Below, in pieces: positions 25,926 to 36,472 of a stretch of 53,333 bases of DNA. The translations under genes were made by a program, and so were the position numbers. The notes beneath the pieces are model-generated. The model saw nothing but the letters and a program-made list of their open reading frames with translations. It was not told where the DNA came from and searched no databases. The stretch is from Deltaproteobacteria bacterium (GTDB lineage Bacteria > Desulfobacterota > Desulfarculia > Adiutricales > Adiutricaceae), in assembly GCA_031264145.1 (NCBI GenBank), contig JAISEK010000019.1, forward strand, positions 1 through 53,333, in the 5' to 3' direction. Each line of letters starts with the position of its first letter. The stretch's first letter is position 1.

Positions 25926-26421
25926 CTGGCCAAGCGCCAGGCCAAACGTCAACGGCCATGGGCGATCACCGTGCCTCTCCCGCAAGCTGGAGATCAGTGC
26001 TATGGTTTTGACCCAATTGCGTTATCAGTATATATAAATACTCAATACTTCTTTCTTTTCAATCGGGACGACATGTCAATTCAGTGGGGAAATATTGGAT
26101 GCCAGTCATCCTCCAGTCTGGAAGTGTCTACCCAATGGTCCGCTCACTGCTGAAAAATATCCTGAGACCGATTCCTGAAATCCATCAATACCTCTTTCTG
26201 GTTCGTTCAAGAACAGCCAAATTATTAATGATTTGTTGATAGATTCATTACCTCAATATTCCATTCCATGATTGTTAATTTACATAATTATAGCAATTAG
26301 AATTATATATACTTTATTTATCTTTTATTAATTTTTCTTGATTGTCAGTCGATCCTGGCTTCCAGTATTGGCATTTTCATGCAGTCGAGCTTTTGGTGCC
26401 ACTGACAAGGGACATGCGGCC

Positions 26422-26566
26422 CAATGTCAACAACTTAAGCTAATCCCAGCACCAGGTCTCGGTACCCAGTCCAAAAAATCTGTCGTCTTGTTCCGCAGTT
26501 AACGAGCCATTAACGAATACCACTTTCTCATATCTGAGGATGGGACACCTTAAGTCGTTGACATTG
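26422..26566. mobile_element. MITE-like element, complete copy A
   Basis: A 145-bp non-coding element bounded by 18-bp terminal inverted repeats: CAATGTCAACAACTTAAG (26422-26439) and CTTAAGTCGTTGACATTG (26549-26566), one mismatch. A 10-bp direct repeat ACATGCGGCC (26412-26421 and 26567-26576) flanks it, as expected of a target-site duplication. No frame encodes a transposase. Copy B at 37636-37781 is similar along its length. Confidence 0.75.
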
Positions 26567-26670
26567 ACATGCGGCCGACTGAACGAAAATACCAAGCGCA
26601 CTGTCAACTATATCCCGACAACACGTCAGGTGGCAATTCTTCCTTGTCGGCAATTCCCTACTTGGCTATC

Positions 26671-26720
26671 CAATGCCAACAACTTAAGTTAATATCGCCA
26701 CAAGCCTATATATCAGGCAT
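26671..26720. repeat. Isolated left end of the MITE-like element (copy C)
   Basis: CAATGCCAACAACTTAAG at 26671-26688 matches the left terminal repeat of copy A with one difference. The matching right end is not found. Directly beyond it the sequence becomes very AT-rich. Confidence 0.6.
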
Positions 26721-27137
26721 AAAACAGAAAATATATCTATTTTTTACTAAAATAATATCAATTAATACAATTATTTATATATTTAATATTTCAATAGATT
26801 AATATTGCCTGTATATTGTAAATGTATTTATTTACTAGATATTTATTGACTTTTATCTTAAATTTAGCTTCTTGAAGCATTATAGTGAACCGTAAAACTT
26901 GTTTGGCCCAGTCCAGCCTTTCTGGCACCGTCGAGACATCCACAGTGAGTGCCAACACCCAACCAACTCGCAAGGCCATCGGTTCAATATCCCAAAATAG
27001 CTGAATAATTGTGTTGCCCAAATCAGACTGGGAAATGTATAATCAGCCCGTCATCGCCACATGGACCGTCCAAATTCGAAAAAACAGATTCCCGGCCAGA
27101 GAGGCGGCCTTTCTTTTATGCGTGGAGGCATTGAACC

Positions 27138-28889
27138 ATGAAACTAAGCTCCAAACTCATGCTGATCTGCGTCCTGGCCGGCCTGATACCGACCATGGTG
27201 GTGGCTTTGGCCGCTAACGTCGTAAGCTCCAAGATCTATGTCAGACTGGCCGACGAGTCCCTAAATTCCTACCACAACGCCCTGGATGTGGTCCTGCTTC
27301 TCTACGCATACAACATCACCGACGAGTCCAGAGTCATCCTCTCCAATCTCGAATCCCTGGAGTCCCTTGACGCCAAGACCGATCCGGAAATGGGGACATC
27401 CCTCGCGAAACTGGTCCAGAACAACAGGAACATGGACTATCTGGCCGTATTCGGCCAGGATGGCCAGATAGTCTGGTCATCCTCCTCAGGGAACGTCCCC
27501 AAGGAGCTGGACTTGGCCGTCCTCAGGGACGCCCCGGCCACCACGGATAGGGCCACCATGTCCGAAAGCCTGCCTGGTGCCCTGGACATGCGCTTCGTCT
27601 CTCCCATAACCCTAAAAGGCCAGCCCGCCGGCAAGTTGGTTACCGGCAAGTTCATCTTTGACGATGGCTTCATGGATGAGCTCAAAGAGGCCCTGGGAGT
27701 AGAGTTCACCGTCTTCAGCCATGACACCCGCTATAACACTACTTTGAAAAACAGAGGCCAGAAAGCGATCGGCACCAAGATTGACAATCCCGAGGTACTG
27801 GACAAGGTCCTTGGCTCAGGCCAGTCGCTGATCAGCAAAAGCACCATCTTTGGCCAAAACTACGACACCATCTACTGGCCGGTCCTTGATGGCGACCGCA
27901 AGCCAATCGGCATGTACTTCCTGGGCATCCCCGCAACTGACATGGAGCAGAACCAAAGGGAGTTCTTCATCTCGGTGGCCACAATCATGATTATCATGAC
28001 TTTGCTGGTCATCCTGGCCTCCAAGCTCGTCATCAACTCAATCAACAGGGCCCTGAACAACATAATGGGCGACCTCAACAACAGCTTCGATGAGGTCAAC
28101 CGCTGCTCGGACGACATCCTGCGCTCCTCCGAGACCCTCTCCCAGGGAGCCACGCAGCAGTCATCCTCCCTACAGGATACCGCCGCTGCCCTAGAGGAGA
28201 TGATGGCCATGGTCAAGAAAAGCGCTGAGAATTCCAAGCTGACCAAGGGCTCCAACACGGAGACCAACAAGCTGATCAAGGAAGGCGTCAAGCTGACGGG
28301 GGAAATGACCGACGCCATGGGGCTAATTGAGACCTCGGCCAGAAAGATCGAGGCCATAATCAAGACCATAGACGACATCGCCTTCCAGACCAACCTCCTG
28401 GCCCTAAACGCCGCCGTCGAGGCGGCCAGGGCCGGCGAGGCCGGCGCCGGCTTCGCCGTGGTGGCCGACGAGGTACGGAACCTCTCGCTGCGCTCCTCCG
28501 AGGCGGCCAAGAACACCAACGATCTGATCACCACGTCGGTCGACAGGGTCAACTATGGTGCCAGAATCGCCCACCAGCTAGACGAGTGCTTCAAGAGGAT
28601 CGAGCAAGGGGCCGACATGGTAAGCGAGCTGATAGACCAGATCAGCGTAGCCACAAGCGAGCAGACCAGGGGAGCGGCCATGGCCGAGCAGGCCGTGGAG
28701 ACGACCAACAAGGTGGCCGAGCGCAACGCGCAGGAGGCCGGCAACACGGCCATGGCCTCAAAATCCCTGACCCATGCCGCCCAGGACCTAGACGAGTCCA
28801 TCTCGCACCTCGACGTCATCATAACCGGCAAGAGGAACCATTCAGCCAACTTCCCTGGAACAAGCGGCCACCTGGAAATCAAGGGCTGA
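27138..28889 (+). CDS. Methyl-accepting chemotaxis protein
   Basis: A 583-residue receptor. Membrane segment 1 (about 7-29) is followed by a Cache-type periplasmic sensor (about 35-275, with [15 protein letters not shown] and [18 protein letters not shown]). Membrane segment 2 is at about 278-300. A short linker lacking a clear HAMP domain leads to the cytoplasmic signalling coiled coil. The highly conserved tip is intact ([38 protein letters not shown]), so it should drive CheA/CheW. The Cache domain suggests a small-molecule ligand; which one is unknown. No CheR-tethering pentapeptide is seen. It stands alone beside a decayed paralogue, with a start supported by GGAGG 10 bases upstream. Confidence 0.95.
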   Translation: MKLSSKLMLICVLAGLIPTMVVALAANVVSSKIYVRLADESLNSYHNALDVVLLLYAYNITDESRVILSNLESLESLDAKTDPEMGTSLAKLVQNNRNMDYLAVFGQDGQIVWSSSSGNVPKELDLAVLRDAPATTDRATMSESLPGALDMRFVSPITLKGQPAGKLVTGKFIFDDGFMDELKEALGVEFTVFSHDTRYNTTLKNRGQKAIGTKIDNPEVLDKVLGSGQSLISKSTIFGQNYDTIYWPVLDGDRKPIGMYFLGIPATDMEQNQREFFISVATIMIIMTLLVILASKLVINSINRALNNIMGDLNNSFDEVNRCSDDILRSSETLSQGATQQSSSLQDTAAALEEMMAMVKKSAENSKLTKGSNTETNKLIKEGVKLTGEMTDAMGLIETSARKIEAIIKTIDDIAFQTNLLALNAAVEAARAGEAGAGFAVVADEVRNLSLRSSEAAKNTNDLITTSVDRVNYGARIAHQLDECFKRIEQGADMVSELIDQISVATSEQTRGAAMAEQAVETTNKVAERNAQEAGNTAMASKSLTHAAQDLDESISHLDVIITGKRNHSANFPGTSGHLEIKG

Positions 28890-29601
28890 TCTGGGCGGCC
28901 CTGGCCCCCGATGGACCATGAAGGCGCCAGGCAAGGGATCATTGCCAGAGAACCTGCGGGCAGCATGCAAAGAACGCCCTCTCGCCGCCTTGCCTGGGCC
29001 TTGGTCGCCCCTCCCATGGACGGGACCGTCGCCTGCCCGCAGCCTTCGCCGCTAGACGTGGAACCGGCCTCGTTTCCCCTTGTTTTCCTGACCCGGACTG
29101 CCATCCCTGGCCAGCGGTTCCCCTGAGGCCCCCTCGGCCGCCATGGGTTTTCGCAACCAGCCACGGACAGCCGGGAGCCCCTGGAATACGCCAGGCTGGG
29201 CTGGAAATGACACTGGCGGCCTTGACGCCTAACAAACCAAATTATTAAAAATACCAACATATTATTGATTAAAAACGTTAACTATTAAATGCAATTGAAT
29301 ACGTAAAGACAACCCTGGCTCATCGCACATGCCCTCGGGTGCCTACCGAGACATCCAGGCCTGCCGACGGACATGCATGGACCACAACAGGGCCTCTCCT
29401 TTTTTTCGGCCAGACGGCCCATCGAGGAACGAGAGGCGGCCCCTCGGCGGCTAGCCCGGAAGCCTTGACCTGGCGTTGACCCAGGCGTAGAATCTGGGCC
29501 ATCGGTTCCAAAGGCCCCCTGGCCCGCGGCCAGAAATAGGGTCTGCCTTTCCCCGGCCGTGGCACCCAAGGCGCCGTCGGCCTTTCCCCACAGGATTTTC
29601 C
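28890..29601. other. Intergenic region after the chemoreceptor
   Basis: No gene recognised. The short frames present match no family I know. A small AT-rich patch (29235-29310) is the only compositional feature. Confidence 0.4.
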
Positions 29602-30774
29602 ATGGCCAGCTACGATTTCGACGAGATAATCCCAAGGAAAAACACCAACAGCATAAAATTCGACTTTGCCAGGGAAAGGGGCCTGCCCGAGGGCCTCCTG
29701 CCGATGTGGGTGGCCGACATGGACTTCAGGACCGCGCCCGAGGTCATCGCCCGCCTGGAGGAGGTGGCCAGGCATGGCATATTTGGCTACACCGAGGCCA
29801 AGGATGACTACTACCGGGCCGTACTGGGCTGGTTTGGGAGGCGCTTTGGCCACGACTTCGACAGATCCAGCGTGGTCAAGACCCCAGGCGTGGTCTATGC
29901 CCTGGCCATGGCCATCCGGGCCTTCACCGCGCCAGGCGACCCTGTCATCGTCCAGACCCCTGTCTACTACCCCTTTTCCGGAACAGTCAGGGGAAACGGC
30001 CGCCGGCTGGTCGACAACGCCCTGGTCTACCGGGATGGCCGCTACATCATGGACCTCGTGGACCTGGAGAGCAAAATCGTCTCGGAAAAGGCCAGGCTCC
30101 TTCTCCTGTGCAGCCCCCACAACCCAGTGGGGCGGGTCTGGGACATCGATGAACTGGCCGAGCTGGGACGCATATGCCTCAGGCACGGCTGCCTGATCGT
30201 CTCCGACGAGATACACTGCGACTTCGTCTTCGGCGGACGAAGACACCACCTTCTGGCCTCCGTCGATAAGGCCCTTGAGGAAATAACCATTACCCTCACG
30301 GCCCCAAGCAAGACCTTCAACCTGGCCGGCCTCCACTGCTCAAACGCATTTTTGCCGAACCCTGAGCTCAGGCGCCTCTTCAAGGACGAGATCAGCCGCT
30401 CGGGCCTCAGCCAGCTCAACGCCATGGGCCTGGCAGCCTGCCAGACGGCCTACGAGCATGGTGAACCCTGGCTGGAGGCACTTCTGGGCTACCTCGAGGG
30501 TAACATAGGGTTCTGCCATGGATTTTTCCTGGACCGGCTGCCGACGCTCCACCTGGTCGAGCCCGAGGGCACGTACCTCCTGTGGATCGACTTCGGGCCC
30601 ACGGGCCTGCGCCACGAGGAGATCTGCCGCCTGGTCATGGACAAGGCCCGCCTGTGGCTCGACGAGGGCACCATGTTCGGGGAGGCCGGCACAGGCTTCC
30701 AGAGACTGAACATGGCCTGCCCCAGATCGGTCCTGGCCGAGGCCCTGGAACGGCTGGAAAAAGCCCTGTCCTAG
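29602..30774 (+). CDS. PatB/MalY-type C-S lyase (cystathionine beta-lyase) aminotransferase fold
   Basis: 390 residues, a class I/II aminotransferase-fold PLP enzyme of the MalY/PatB branch. The branch signature LPMWVADMDF (33-42) is exact. SPHNPVGRVW (171-180) and SDEIHCDF (201-208, with the PLP aspartate D202) are present, and the PLP lysine is K237 in APSKTFNLAG. These enzymes cleave the C-S bond of cystathionine or cysteine, releasing sulfide or homocysteine with pyruvate and ammonia. With cysK and the gamma-synthase/lyase nearby, this is the third sulfur amino-acid enzyme in 8 kb, though not in one operon. A transaminase role is less likely. Confidence 0.93.
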   Translation: MASYDFDEIIPRKNTNSIKFDFARERGLPEGLLPMWVADMDFRTAPEVIARLEEVARHGIFGYTEAKDDYYRAVLGWFGRRFGHDFDRSSVVKTPGVVYALAMAIRAFTAPGDPVIVQTPVYYPFSGTVRGNGRRLVDNALVYRDGRYIMDLVDLESKIVSEKARLLLLCSPHNPVGRVWDIDELAELGRICLRHGCLIVSDEIHCDFVFGGRRHHLLASVDKALEEITITLTAPSKTFNLAGLHCSNAFLPNPELRRLFKDEISRSGLSQLNAMGLAACQTAYEHGEPWLEALLGYLEGNIGFCHGFFLDRLPTLHLVEPEGTYLLWIDFGPTGLRHEEICRLVMDKARLWLDEGTMFGEAGTGFQRLNMACPRSVLAEALERLEKALS

Positions 30775-32094
30775 GCCGACTGCCTGGCCCCGGGGTATCC
30801 GCCGACTCCCTGGGCCCAAACAAGGCTTGACCCTTGGTTGGGCCCAGCCCTTGATATTTCCCCAGCCGCCTTGGCGCCAATCTGCAGGTCGCCAGGCCGG
30901 GTGCGGCCAGGCGTACGCAATATCCCCATGGCAAATAGCAGCCAAGAGAGGCAAATCAGGATAAAGTTGAGTGAGGGCTCCCATCGAGCGAATCACCACC
31001 CTTTTGGTCGTAGGCCTGAAAGCCACCCCCAAGATGCATCCCAGCCATGGCCGAAGCGATCTGGCCGCAGGGCATAAGGGCAAAACCTACGACATTGGAA
31101 TGAATGCCGCCGAAAAGGCCCCTTTTTGACGAGACGGCGGCCAAAAACGCCATGCGACAGATTATCCTGTCCCGGCCACTCCGACCCCCATATCAATCCG
31201 TGCTCATGTCACTGGTCGTGGCAGAGGCCATGGGAGACCCAGCCGCTTTCGTTCTTTGCCAAGGCCGGCGTGCCGAAAAGATTGAATTCGGGGTTCCTTT
31301 ATGTAATCCACCAAACTGACGATTAAACAGCCAAAATAAATTTTTATAAATCACATAAAAATCAATAATTACCATCTAAAATTGGCGTCTTACTCTTTGT
31401 TTTATAGCCAAAACAGCTTTTGAACATCGAAAAACCACTCTGAAAAAGGACATCAGCTACCGCCGGCAAAAGCCGGTCGCCTGAAAGCCGTAAGGCGTCT
31501 TGCGGCTGAAGCCGCTCAAGCTTTACCACCTTTTGAATCATCAAAATAATGGTACATATTTTGGAAAAGATATCTCTTTAACAATCAAAACTAATTTAAC
31601 GTGACTGCTCCTACAAGGAAATTTGATATCACTACAATATGATAAAAACTGGAAATGTTATTTTAATGTTAATATAAAGTCATAACAACATTAATATATA
31701 TTTATGATATTTATTTATATATTTGATACCATGGCCAGGAATAACTACTAAATTTACTGGTTAAAATAACTATTTATAATCCACTAAAAGGAGAAAATAA
31801 ATCCTTATCCAATGCTATGGAGCCAAAACAATCTTCCTTGCCTCTTTTTCGCGATATTCCGGCTAAGTCACTTTACTCTTTATTTTGACGGAGGAACTTG
31901 TTATACTCTTAAGACAGAAGACCTCTCCCGGACGGGGCCGGATCATCCCGCCAGGGTCCAAAATGGAGGCCTTTTTTAGCCCGGATTTTACCCGCGGAAC
32001 CCAATGGAAGACCCTCCTTATCAGGAGAGGCTTGCCAAATTGGGTTTTTTTGCCTAATAACGCTTATACTAGCTTGAGGATAGACCCAGACGAC
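30775..32094. other. Long region before proS with an AT-rich block and hairpins
   Basis: No gene is recognised. The first half is GC-balanced with unconvincing frames. 31320-31880 is strongly AT-rich. A frame open from 31885 runs into proS, but its first 70 codons lack synthetase similarity and are treated as leader. A hairpin cluster at 31463-31515 is listed separately. Confidence 0.45.
31463..31515. repeat. Cluster of three small hairpins
   Basis: Three stems follow one another: CCGGC/GCCGG with an AAAA loop (31463-31476), CGCCT/AGGCG with a 10-base loop (31478-31497) and GCGGC/GCCGC with a TGAA loop (31502-31515). This GC-rich island sits in otherwise AT-rich DNA. It could be a palindromic repeat unit or part of a structured RNA; nothing decides between them. 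Confidence 0.4.
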
Positions 32095-33891
32095 ATGACG
32101 CAGGAAAATACCACGGACCGCCTGGAAACCAAGGTGGACGCCAGCGGTGAGGTAATAGGCCAGAGACTCTCTGCCTACCTGGCCCCGACGATGAAGGAAA
32201 CCCCGGCCGAGGCCGAGGTGGTCAGCCACAAGCTGATGATCCGGGCCGGGCTCATTCGCAAGCTGGCCGCCGGGATATACTCGTATCTGCCGCTGGGGCT
32301 GAGGAGCCTGCGGAAGGCCGAGCGGATCATTCGGGCCGAGATGAACAGGTTCAGGGCCAGGGAGGTCCTGCTGCCGGCAGTCCAGCCGGCCGAACTGTGG
32401 AAGGAGAGCGGCCGCTGGGAAAAATATGGCCCTGAGCTGCTGCGCTTTAAGGACCGCCATGACCGCGACTGCGTTATAGGACCGACCCACGAGGAGGTGG
32501 TCACCGATCTGATCAGGAGGGAGGTCAGATCATTTAGGGACCTGCCGCTCAACATCTTCCAGATACAAACCAAGTTCAGGGACGAGATAAGGCCGCGCTT
32601 CGGCCTCATGAGGGGCCGCGAGTTCATCATGAAGGACGCCTACAGCTTCGACGCCGACGACGAGGCTGCCGATCGGTCCTACCGGGACATGTACCGGGCC
32701 TATGGGAACATCTTTCGCAACTGCGGCCTCAGGTTCGCCGTGGTCGAGGCCGACAGCGGGGCCATCGGCGGCAGCTTTTCCCACGAGTTCATGGTCCTGG
32801 CCGACAGCGGCGAGGACGCCCTGGCCTTTTGCCCTGGCTGCTCCTACGCCGCCAACCTGGAGAAGGCCGAGCTGAGCGGCTACCCCTTCCACGACGCCCC
32901 CGAGGCGCCCCTGGCCAAGATCCACACGCCAGGCTGCAGGCACGTCCCCCAGCTGGCCGCCTTCCTGGGCACCCCTGAGTCGGCCATCATCAAGTCCATG
33001 CTCTTCGTGGCCGAGGAAGCGGGGCCGGTCCTGGTCCTGATTCCCGGGCACAGGGAGATTAGCCTGGTGAAGCTCAAGAACGCCCTGGGCGGGTCAGTCC
33101 CGTCCCTGGCCAGCCCCGAGGAGGCCGAAAGGATCATGGGAGTCCCCATGGGCTTCGTCACCCCTGTAGGGGCCAGGGTAAGGATCGTGGCCGACCAGGG
33201 CGTTGGCCGCATGTCAAACGGCGTGGTCGGGGCCGGCCAGGCCGACTTCCACTACGCCGGGGCCAAGCCCGGCCGGGACTTCGAGGTCGGCTCGTTCCAC
33301 GATCTGGCCGAGGTGGCCGACGGCGATCCCTGTCCCCGCTGCGGCCAGCCCATGTCCATAAAGCGGGGCATCGAGGTCGGCCACGTGTTCAAGCTGGGCA
33401 CCAAATATTCAAAGGCCCTCGGGGCCACATACGCCGCCAGGGACGGCTCGGAGAGGCCAATAATCATGGGCTGCTACGGCATCGGCCTTGGCCGGACCGT
33501 CGCGGCCTCCGTGGAGCAGAACCACGACCAGGACGGCATCATCTGGCCCATGGCCCTGGCCCCCTTCCAGGTGGCCCTCCTGCCCCTCCAGGTCCAGAAC
33601 GCCGAGGTCGTCCGGGCCACTGAGGCCCTCTACGGGGAATTGACCTCCCTGGGCGTCGAGACCCTGCTTGACGACCGCGACGAGCGGCCTGGTCTGAAAT
33701 TCAAGGACGCCGACCTCCTGGGCCTGCCGCTTAGGGTGACCATATCCGAGAAGGGCCTGGCCAGGGGCCAGGTGGAGCTCAAGAACCGCCGCGACCGCGA
33801 GGTGGCCATGCTGCCCCTGGGGACGGCGGCCGGGACACTCAGGGACATGTGCCTCGCGGCGCTGGCGCCCGAGCCGGAGAGGTCTCAATGA
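32095..33891 (+). CDS. proS: Prolyl-tRNA synthetase (bacterial type)
   Basis: 598 residues. Class II catalytic core: RLSAYLAPTMKETPAEAEVV start, motif 2 around FRDEIRPRFGLMRGREFIMKDAYSFD and motif 3 GCYGIGLGRTVAA. The editing INS domain lies between motifs 2 and 3 (about 230-400: TPESAIIKSMLF, VVGAGQADFHY). The anticodon-binding domain is C-terminal (to 598). It charges tRNA-Pro and clears mischarged Ala. ATG 32095 is the nearest start upstream of the conserved beginning; its ribosome site is poor (GAGGA 14 bases away), so a nearby GTG (32131) is possible. The stop overlaps the rel ATG (ATGA at 33888). Confidence 0.95.
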   Translation: MTQENTTDRLETKVDASGEVIGQRLSAYLAPTMKETPAEAEVVSHKLMIRAGLIRKLAAGIYSYLPLGLRSLRKAERIIRAEMNRFRAREVLLPAVQPAELWKESGRWEKYGPELLRFKDRHDRDCVIGPTHEEVVTDLIRREVRSFRDLPLNIFQIQTKFRDEIRPRFGLMRGREFIMKDAYSFDADDEAADRSYRDMYRAYGNIFRNCGLRFAVVEADSGAIGGSFSHEFMVLADSGEDALAFCPGCSYAANLEKAELSGYPFHDAPEAPLAKIHTPGCRHVPQLAAFLGTPESAIIKSMLFVAEEAGPVLVLIPGHREISLVKLKNALGGSVPSLASPEEAERIMGVPMGFVTPVGARVRIVADQGVGRMSNGVVGAGQADFHYAGAKPGRDFEVGSFHDLAEVADGDPCPRCGQPMSIKRGIEVGHVFKLGTKYSKALGATYAARDGSERPIIMGCYGIGLGRTVAASVEQNHDQDGIIWPMALAPFQVALLPLQVQNAEVVRATEALYGELTSLGVETLLDDRDERPGLKFKDADLLGLPLRVTISEKGLARGQVELKNRRDREVAMLPLGTAAGTLRDMCLAALAPEPERSQ

Positions 33892-36398
33892 TGGACAAAG
33901 ACCACAAGCCCGAGGAAGACCCCCCGATTAGGGATTTCATCCTCTCCCCCCCAGCTGACGGCACCATCCTGTCGGCCAGCGGCCCAGGCATCCTGGCCCC
34001 CCACGGGGGCCTCCCCGAGGCCCAGGCCCAGCCGCAGACGCCTTCCTCGGCCCTGACCGGCCAGGATTGGGACGTGCCCCTGACCGAGCCCACGCCTGAC
34101 CCCGACGATCCCGTCCTGGCCGACGCCCCTGGCAGGGAGGCCATGCATTGGCCGCCCAGGACCCCGGCCTCGCCGCCCAAGGCCCCCACCGGCTTCCAGC
34201 AGCTCGAGGACATCCCCTTCTACAGCAGCCGCCCGGTCCGGATCGAGGACATAATCGACTCGCTTCTCCTGACCAACCCGCAGACCGACGAGGATCTCGT
34301 CAGAAGGGCCTACGTCCGGGCGGCCATAGCCCACAGGGACATGCTCAGGCTCTCCGGCGAGCCCTACCTGAACCATCCCCTGGCCGTGGCCTCCATCCTG
34401 TGCGAGATGAAGCTGGACGCCACCACCGTGGCCGCCGGCCTCCTCCATGACACGGTGGAGGACACCCCCCTGACCATAGCCGACATCGATCACGAGTTCG
34501 GGCCCGAGGTGGCCAACATCGTCGATGGGGTCACCAAGATCGCCAAGATCAACTTTTCCTCCGAGAGCGAGCGGAGGGCCACCAACCTCCGCAAGATGTT
34601 CCTCTCCATGCTCAAGGATCTGAGGGTCATCTTCGTCAAGCTGGCCGACCGGCTCAACAACATGCGCACCCTTGGCCACATGAAGGTCAAGAAGCAGATA
34701 GCGATCTCCAGGGAGACCCTCGATTTCTTCGCCCCACTGGCCTCAAGGCTGGGCATCCACAAGATCCAGGCCGAGCTGGAGGATCTGGCCCTCTTCTACC
34801 TGAACCCCATAGAGTTCGAGACCATCAGGAGCTCCCTCTCGGTGGCCAGGGACGACCGCAAGCAGTTCGTCAACGAGGTCAAGGACTACCTGACCGAGAA
34901 GATGGCCGAGTGGAACATCCCCTGCGAGATTGAGGGAAGGCCCAAGCACATCTACAGCATCTTCAGGAAGATGACCTCCCAGAACCTCCCGCTGGAGCAA
35001 ATCTACGACCTGGTGGCCTTCCGCATCATCGTCGACAACGTCCAGCAGTGCTACACCACCCTGGGGGTCATCCACACCATCTTCAAGCCCATTCCAGGCC
35101 GCTTCAAGGACTACATCAACCTCCCCAAGAGCAACGGCTACCAGTCGATCCACACCGCGGTCATCGGCCTCCGGAACTTCCGCATGGAAATCCAGATAAG
35201 GACCAGGGCCATGCACATGTACGCCGAGGAGGGCATCGCCGCCCACTGGCGCTACAAGGAGGGAGCCGGGGCCTCGACCGAGGAGCTGGCCAGGATCGCC
35301 ACTCTCCGGAACATCATCAACTGGCAGAGCATCGAGGATCCCAACGGGTTCCTCAATACCCTCAAGGAGTCCCTGGCCTCCAACCAGTACATCTACGTCT
35401 TCACCCCCGGCGGCCGGCCCATAGAGCTGCCCAACGGGGCCACGGTCCTCGACTTCGCCTACTCGGTCCACACCGACGTCGGCAACTGCTGCCAGAGCGC
35501 CCTGGTCAACGACGCCATGTGCCCCATCCGCCACCAGCTGGAAAACGGCGACGTGGTCAAGATCAACACCGGCCCCAGGCCCAACGTCAAGGCCGATTGG
35601 CTCCGGCATGTCGTAAGCCCAAAAGCTAAGTACAAGATAAGGCAGTATCTGTCATCCCTGGAGAAGAAGAACAACATAAGGATAGGCGAGGAACTCATCA
35701 AGAACACTATGACCCGCCTGAAGCTCTCCAGGTCCAAGCTATCCAGCGTCGTCCTTGAGGGCCTGGGCTTCTCCAAGCTAGACGATCTGAACCTGGCCGT
35801 CGGCACCGGCAAGCTCAGGATCAAGACGGTCATAGACGCCATCAAGCCGGGCCTGGATCTCCCCCCCGCCCCGCCTGAGAAGCCCCTGCGCCTGCCTATC
35901 ACGCCCGTCACCCAGGACACCCGTCGCACGCCCATGATACTGGTCGACGGGCACGAGAACATCTCGGTGAACTTCCCCAAGTGCTGCTGCCCCATGCCCG
36001 GGGAGCCAATCCAAGGCTTCCTTACCCACACCAAGGGCGTCTCCATCCACTCGGAAAACTGCCCGGCCCTTGGGGGCCTCGACAAGAGCCGCTTCATAAA
36101 CGTCTCCTGGGCCGACGGCCAGCCCGAGTCGCCGACGACCGACATCTTCATCAAGGCCAAGCTCTACGACCAGAAATACCTGGCCAACGTCATCGGGGCC
36201 CTGGTGGCCCACTCGGCCAGGATCGCCGAGTTCCAGCAGAGCACCGAGCATCCCAACCAGGTCTGGTTCAAGATCCCGGTCAGGGACTACGCCCAATGCC
36301 AGGAGCTCCTCAACTCCCTGGCCGCCATGGAGTGGGAGGTGGCCCAGGTGGAGCGCTTCCAGCCGCCCTTCATGCCCTTTCCCGAGACGTCCATCTGA
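33888..36398 (+). CDS. relA: Bifunctional (p)ppGpp synthetase/hydrolase (Rel/SpoT)
   Basis: 836 residues. After an unusual 105-residue Pro/Asp-rich extension come an intact HD hydrolase domain (YLNHPLAVASIL, LLHDTVEDT), the synthetase domain (GRFKDYINLPKSNGYQSIHT), TGS (YVFTPGGRPIELPNGATVLD), the zinc-finger/helical region (CCCPMPGEPIQGF, HSENCPAL) and a C-terminal ACT domain. The RFKD motif is the RXKD form found in bifunctional enzymes. It makes and degrades the stringent-response alarmone from ATP and GTP/GDP. It is translationally coupled to proS, linking alarmone control with a tRNA synthetase. ATG 33888 (or the next codon, also ATG) was chosen over the longer frame. Confidence 0.95.
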   Translation: MMDKDHKPEEDPPIRDFILSPPADGTILSASGPGILAPHGGLPEAQAQPQTPSSALTGQDWDVPLTEPTPDPDDPVLADAPGREAMHWPPRTPASPPKAPTGFQQLEDIPFYSSRPVRIEDIIDSLLLTNPQTDEDLVRRAYVRAAIAHRDMLRLSGEPYLNHPLAVASILCEMKLDATTVAAGLLHDTVEDTPLTIADIDHEFGPEVANIVDGVTKIAKINFSSESERRATNLRKMFLSMLKDLRVIFVKLADRLNNMRTLGHMKVKKQIAISRETLDFFAPLASRLGIHKIQAELEDLALFYLNPIEFETIRSSLSVARDDRKQFVNEVKDYLTEKMAEWNIPCEIEGRPKHIYSIFRKMTSQNLPLEQIYDLVAFRIIVDNVQQCYTTLGVIHTIFKPIPGRFKDYINLPKSNGYQSIHTAVIGLRNFRMEIQIRTRAMHMYAEEGIAAHWRYKEGAGASTEELARIATLRNIINWQSIEDPNGFLNTLKESLASNQYIYVFTPGGRPIELPNGATVLDFAYSVHTDVGNCCQSALVNDAMCPIRHQLENGDVVKINTGPRPNVKADWLRHVVSPKAKYKIRQYLSSLEKKNNIRIGEELIKNTMTRLKLSRSKLSSVVLEGLGFSKLDDLNLAVGTGKLRIKTVIDAIKPGLDLPPAPPEKPLRLPITPVTQDTRRTPMILVDGHENISVNFPKCCCPMPGEPIQGFLTHTKGVSIHSENCPALGGLDKSRFINVSWADGQPESPTTDIFIKAKLYDQKYLANVIGALVAHSARIAEFQQSTEHPNQVWFKIPVRDYAQCQELLNSLAAMEWEVAQVERFQPPFMPFPETSI

Positions 36399-36472
36399 AC
36401 CTGGCCATCCCCAACCGCTGGACAGGCCGGCCAGGCCCCCTTGGCCGCCCCGGCGCCACACGGACCCGCCGC

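Noticed and set aside
31885-32094. 70 extra N-terminal codons on ProS
   Set aside because: They do not resemble any synthetase segment; the conserved start of ProS begins just after ATG 32095.
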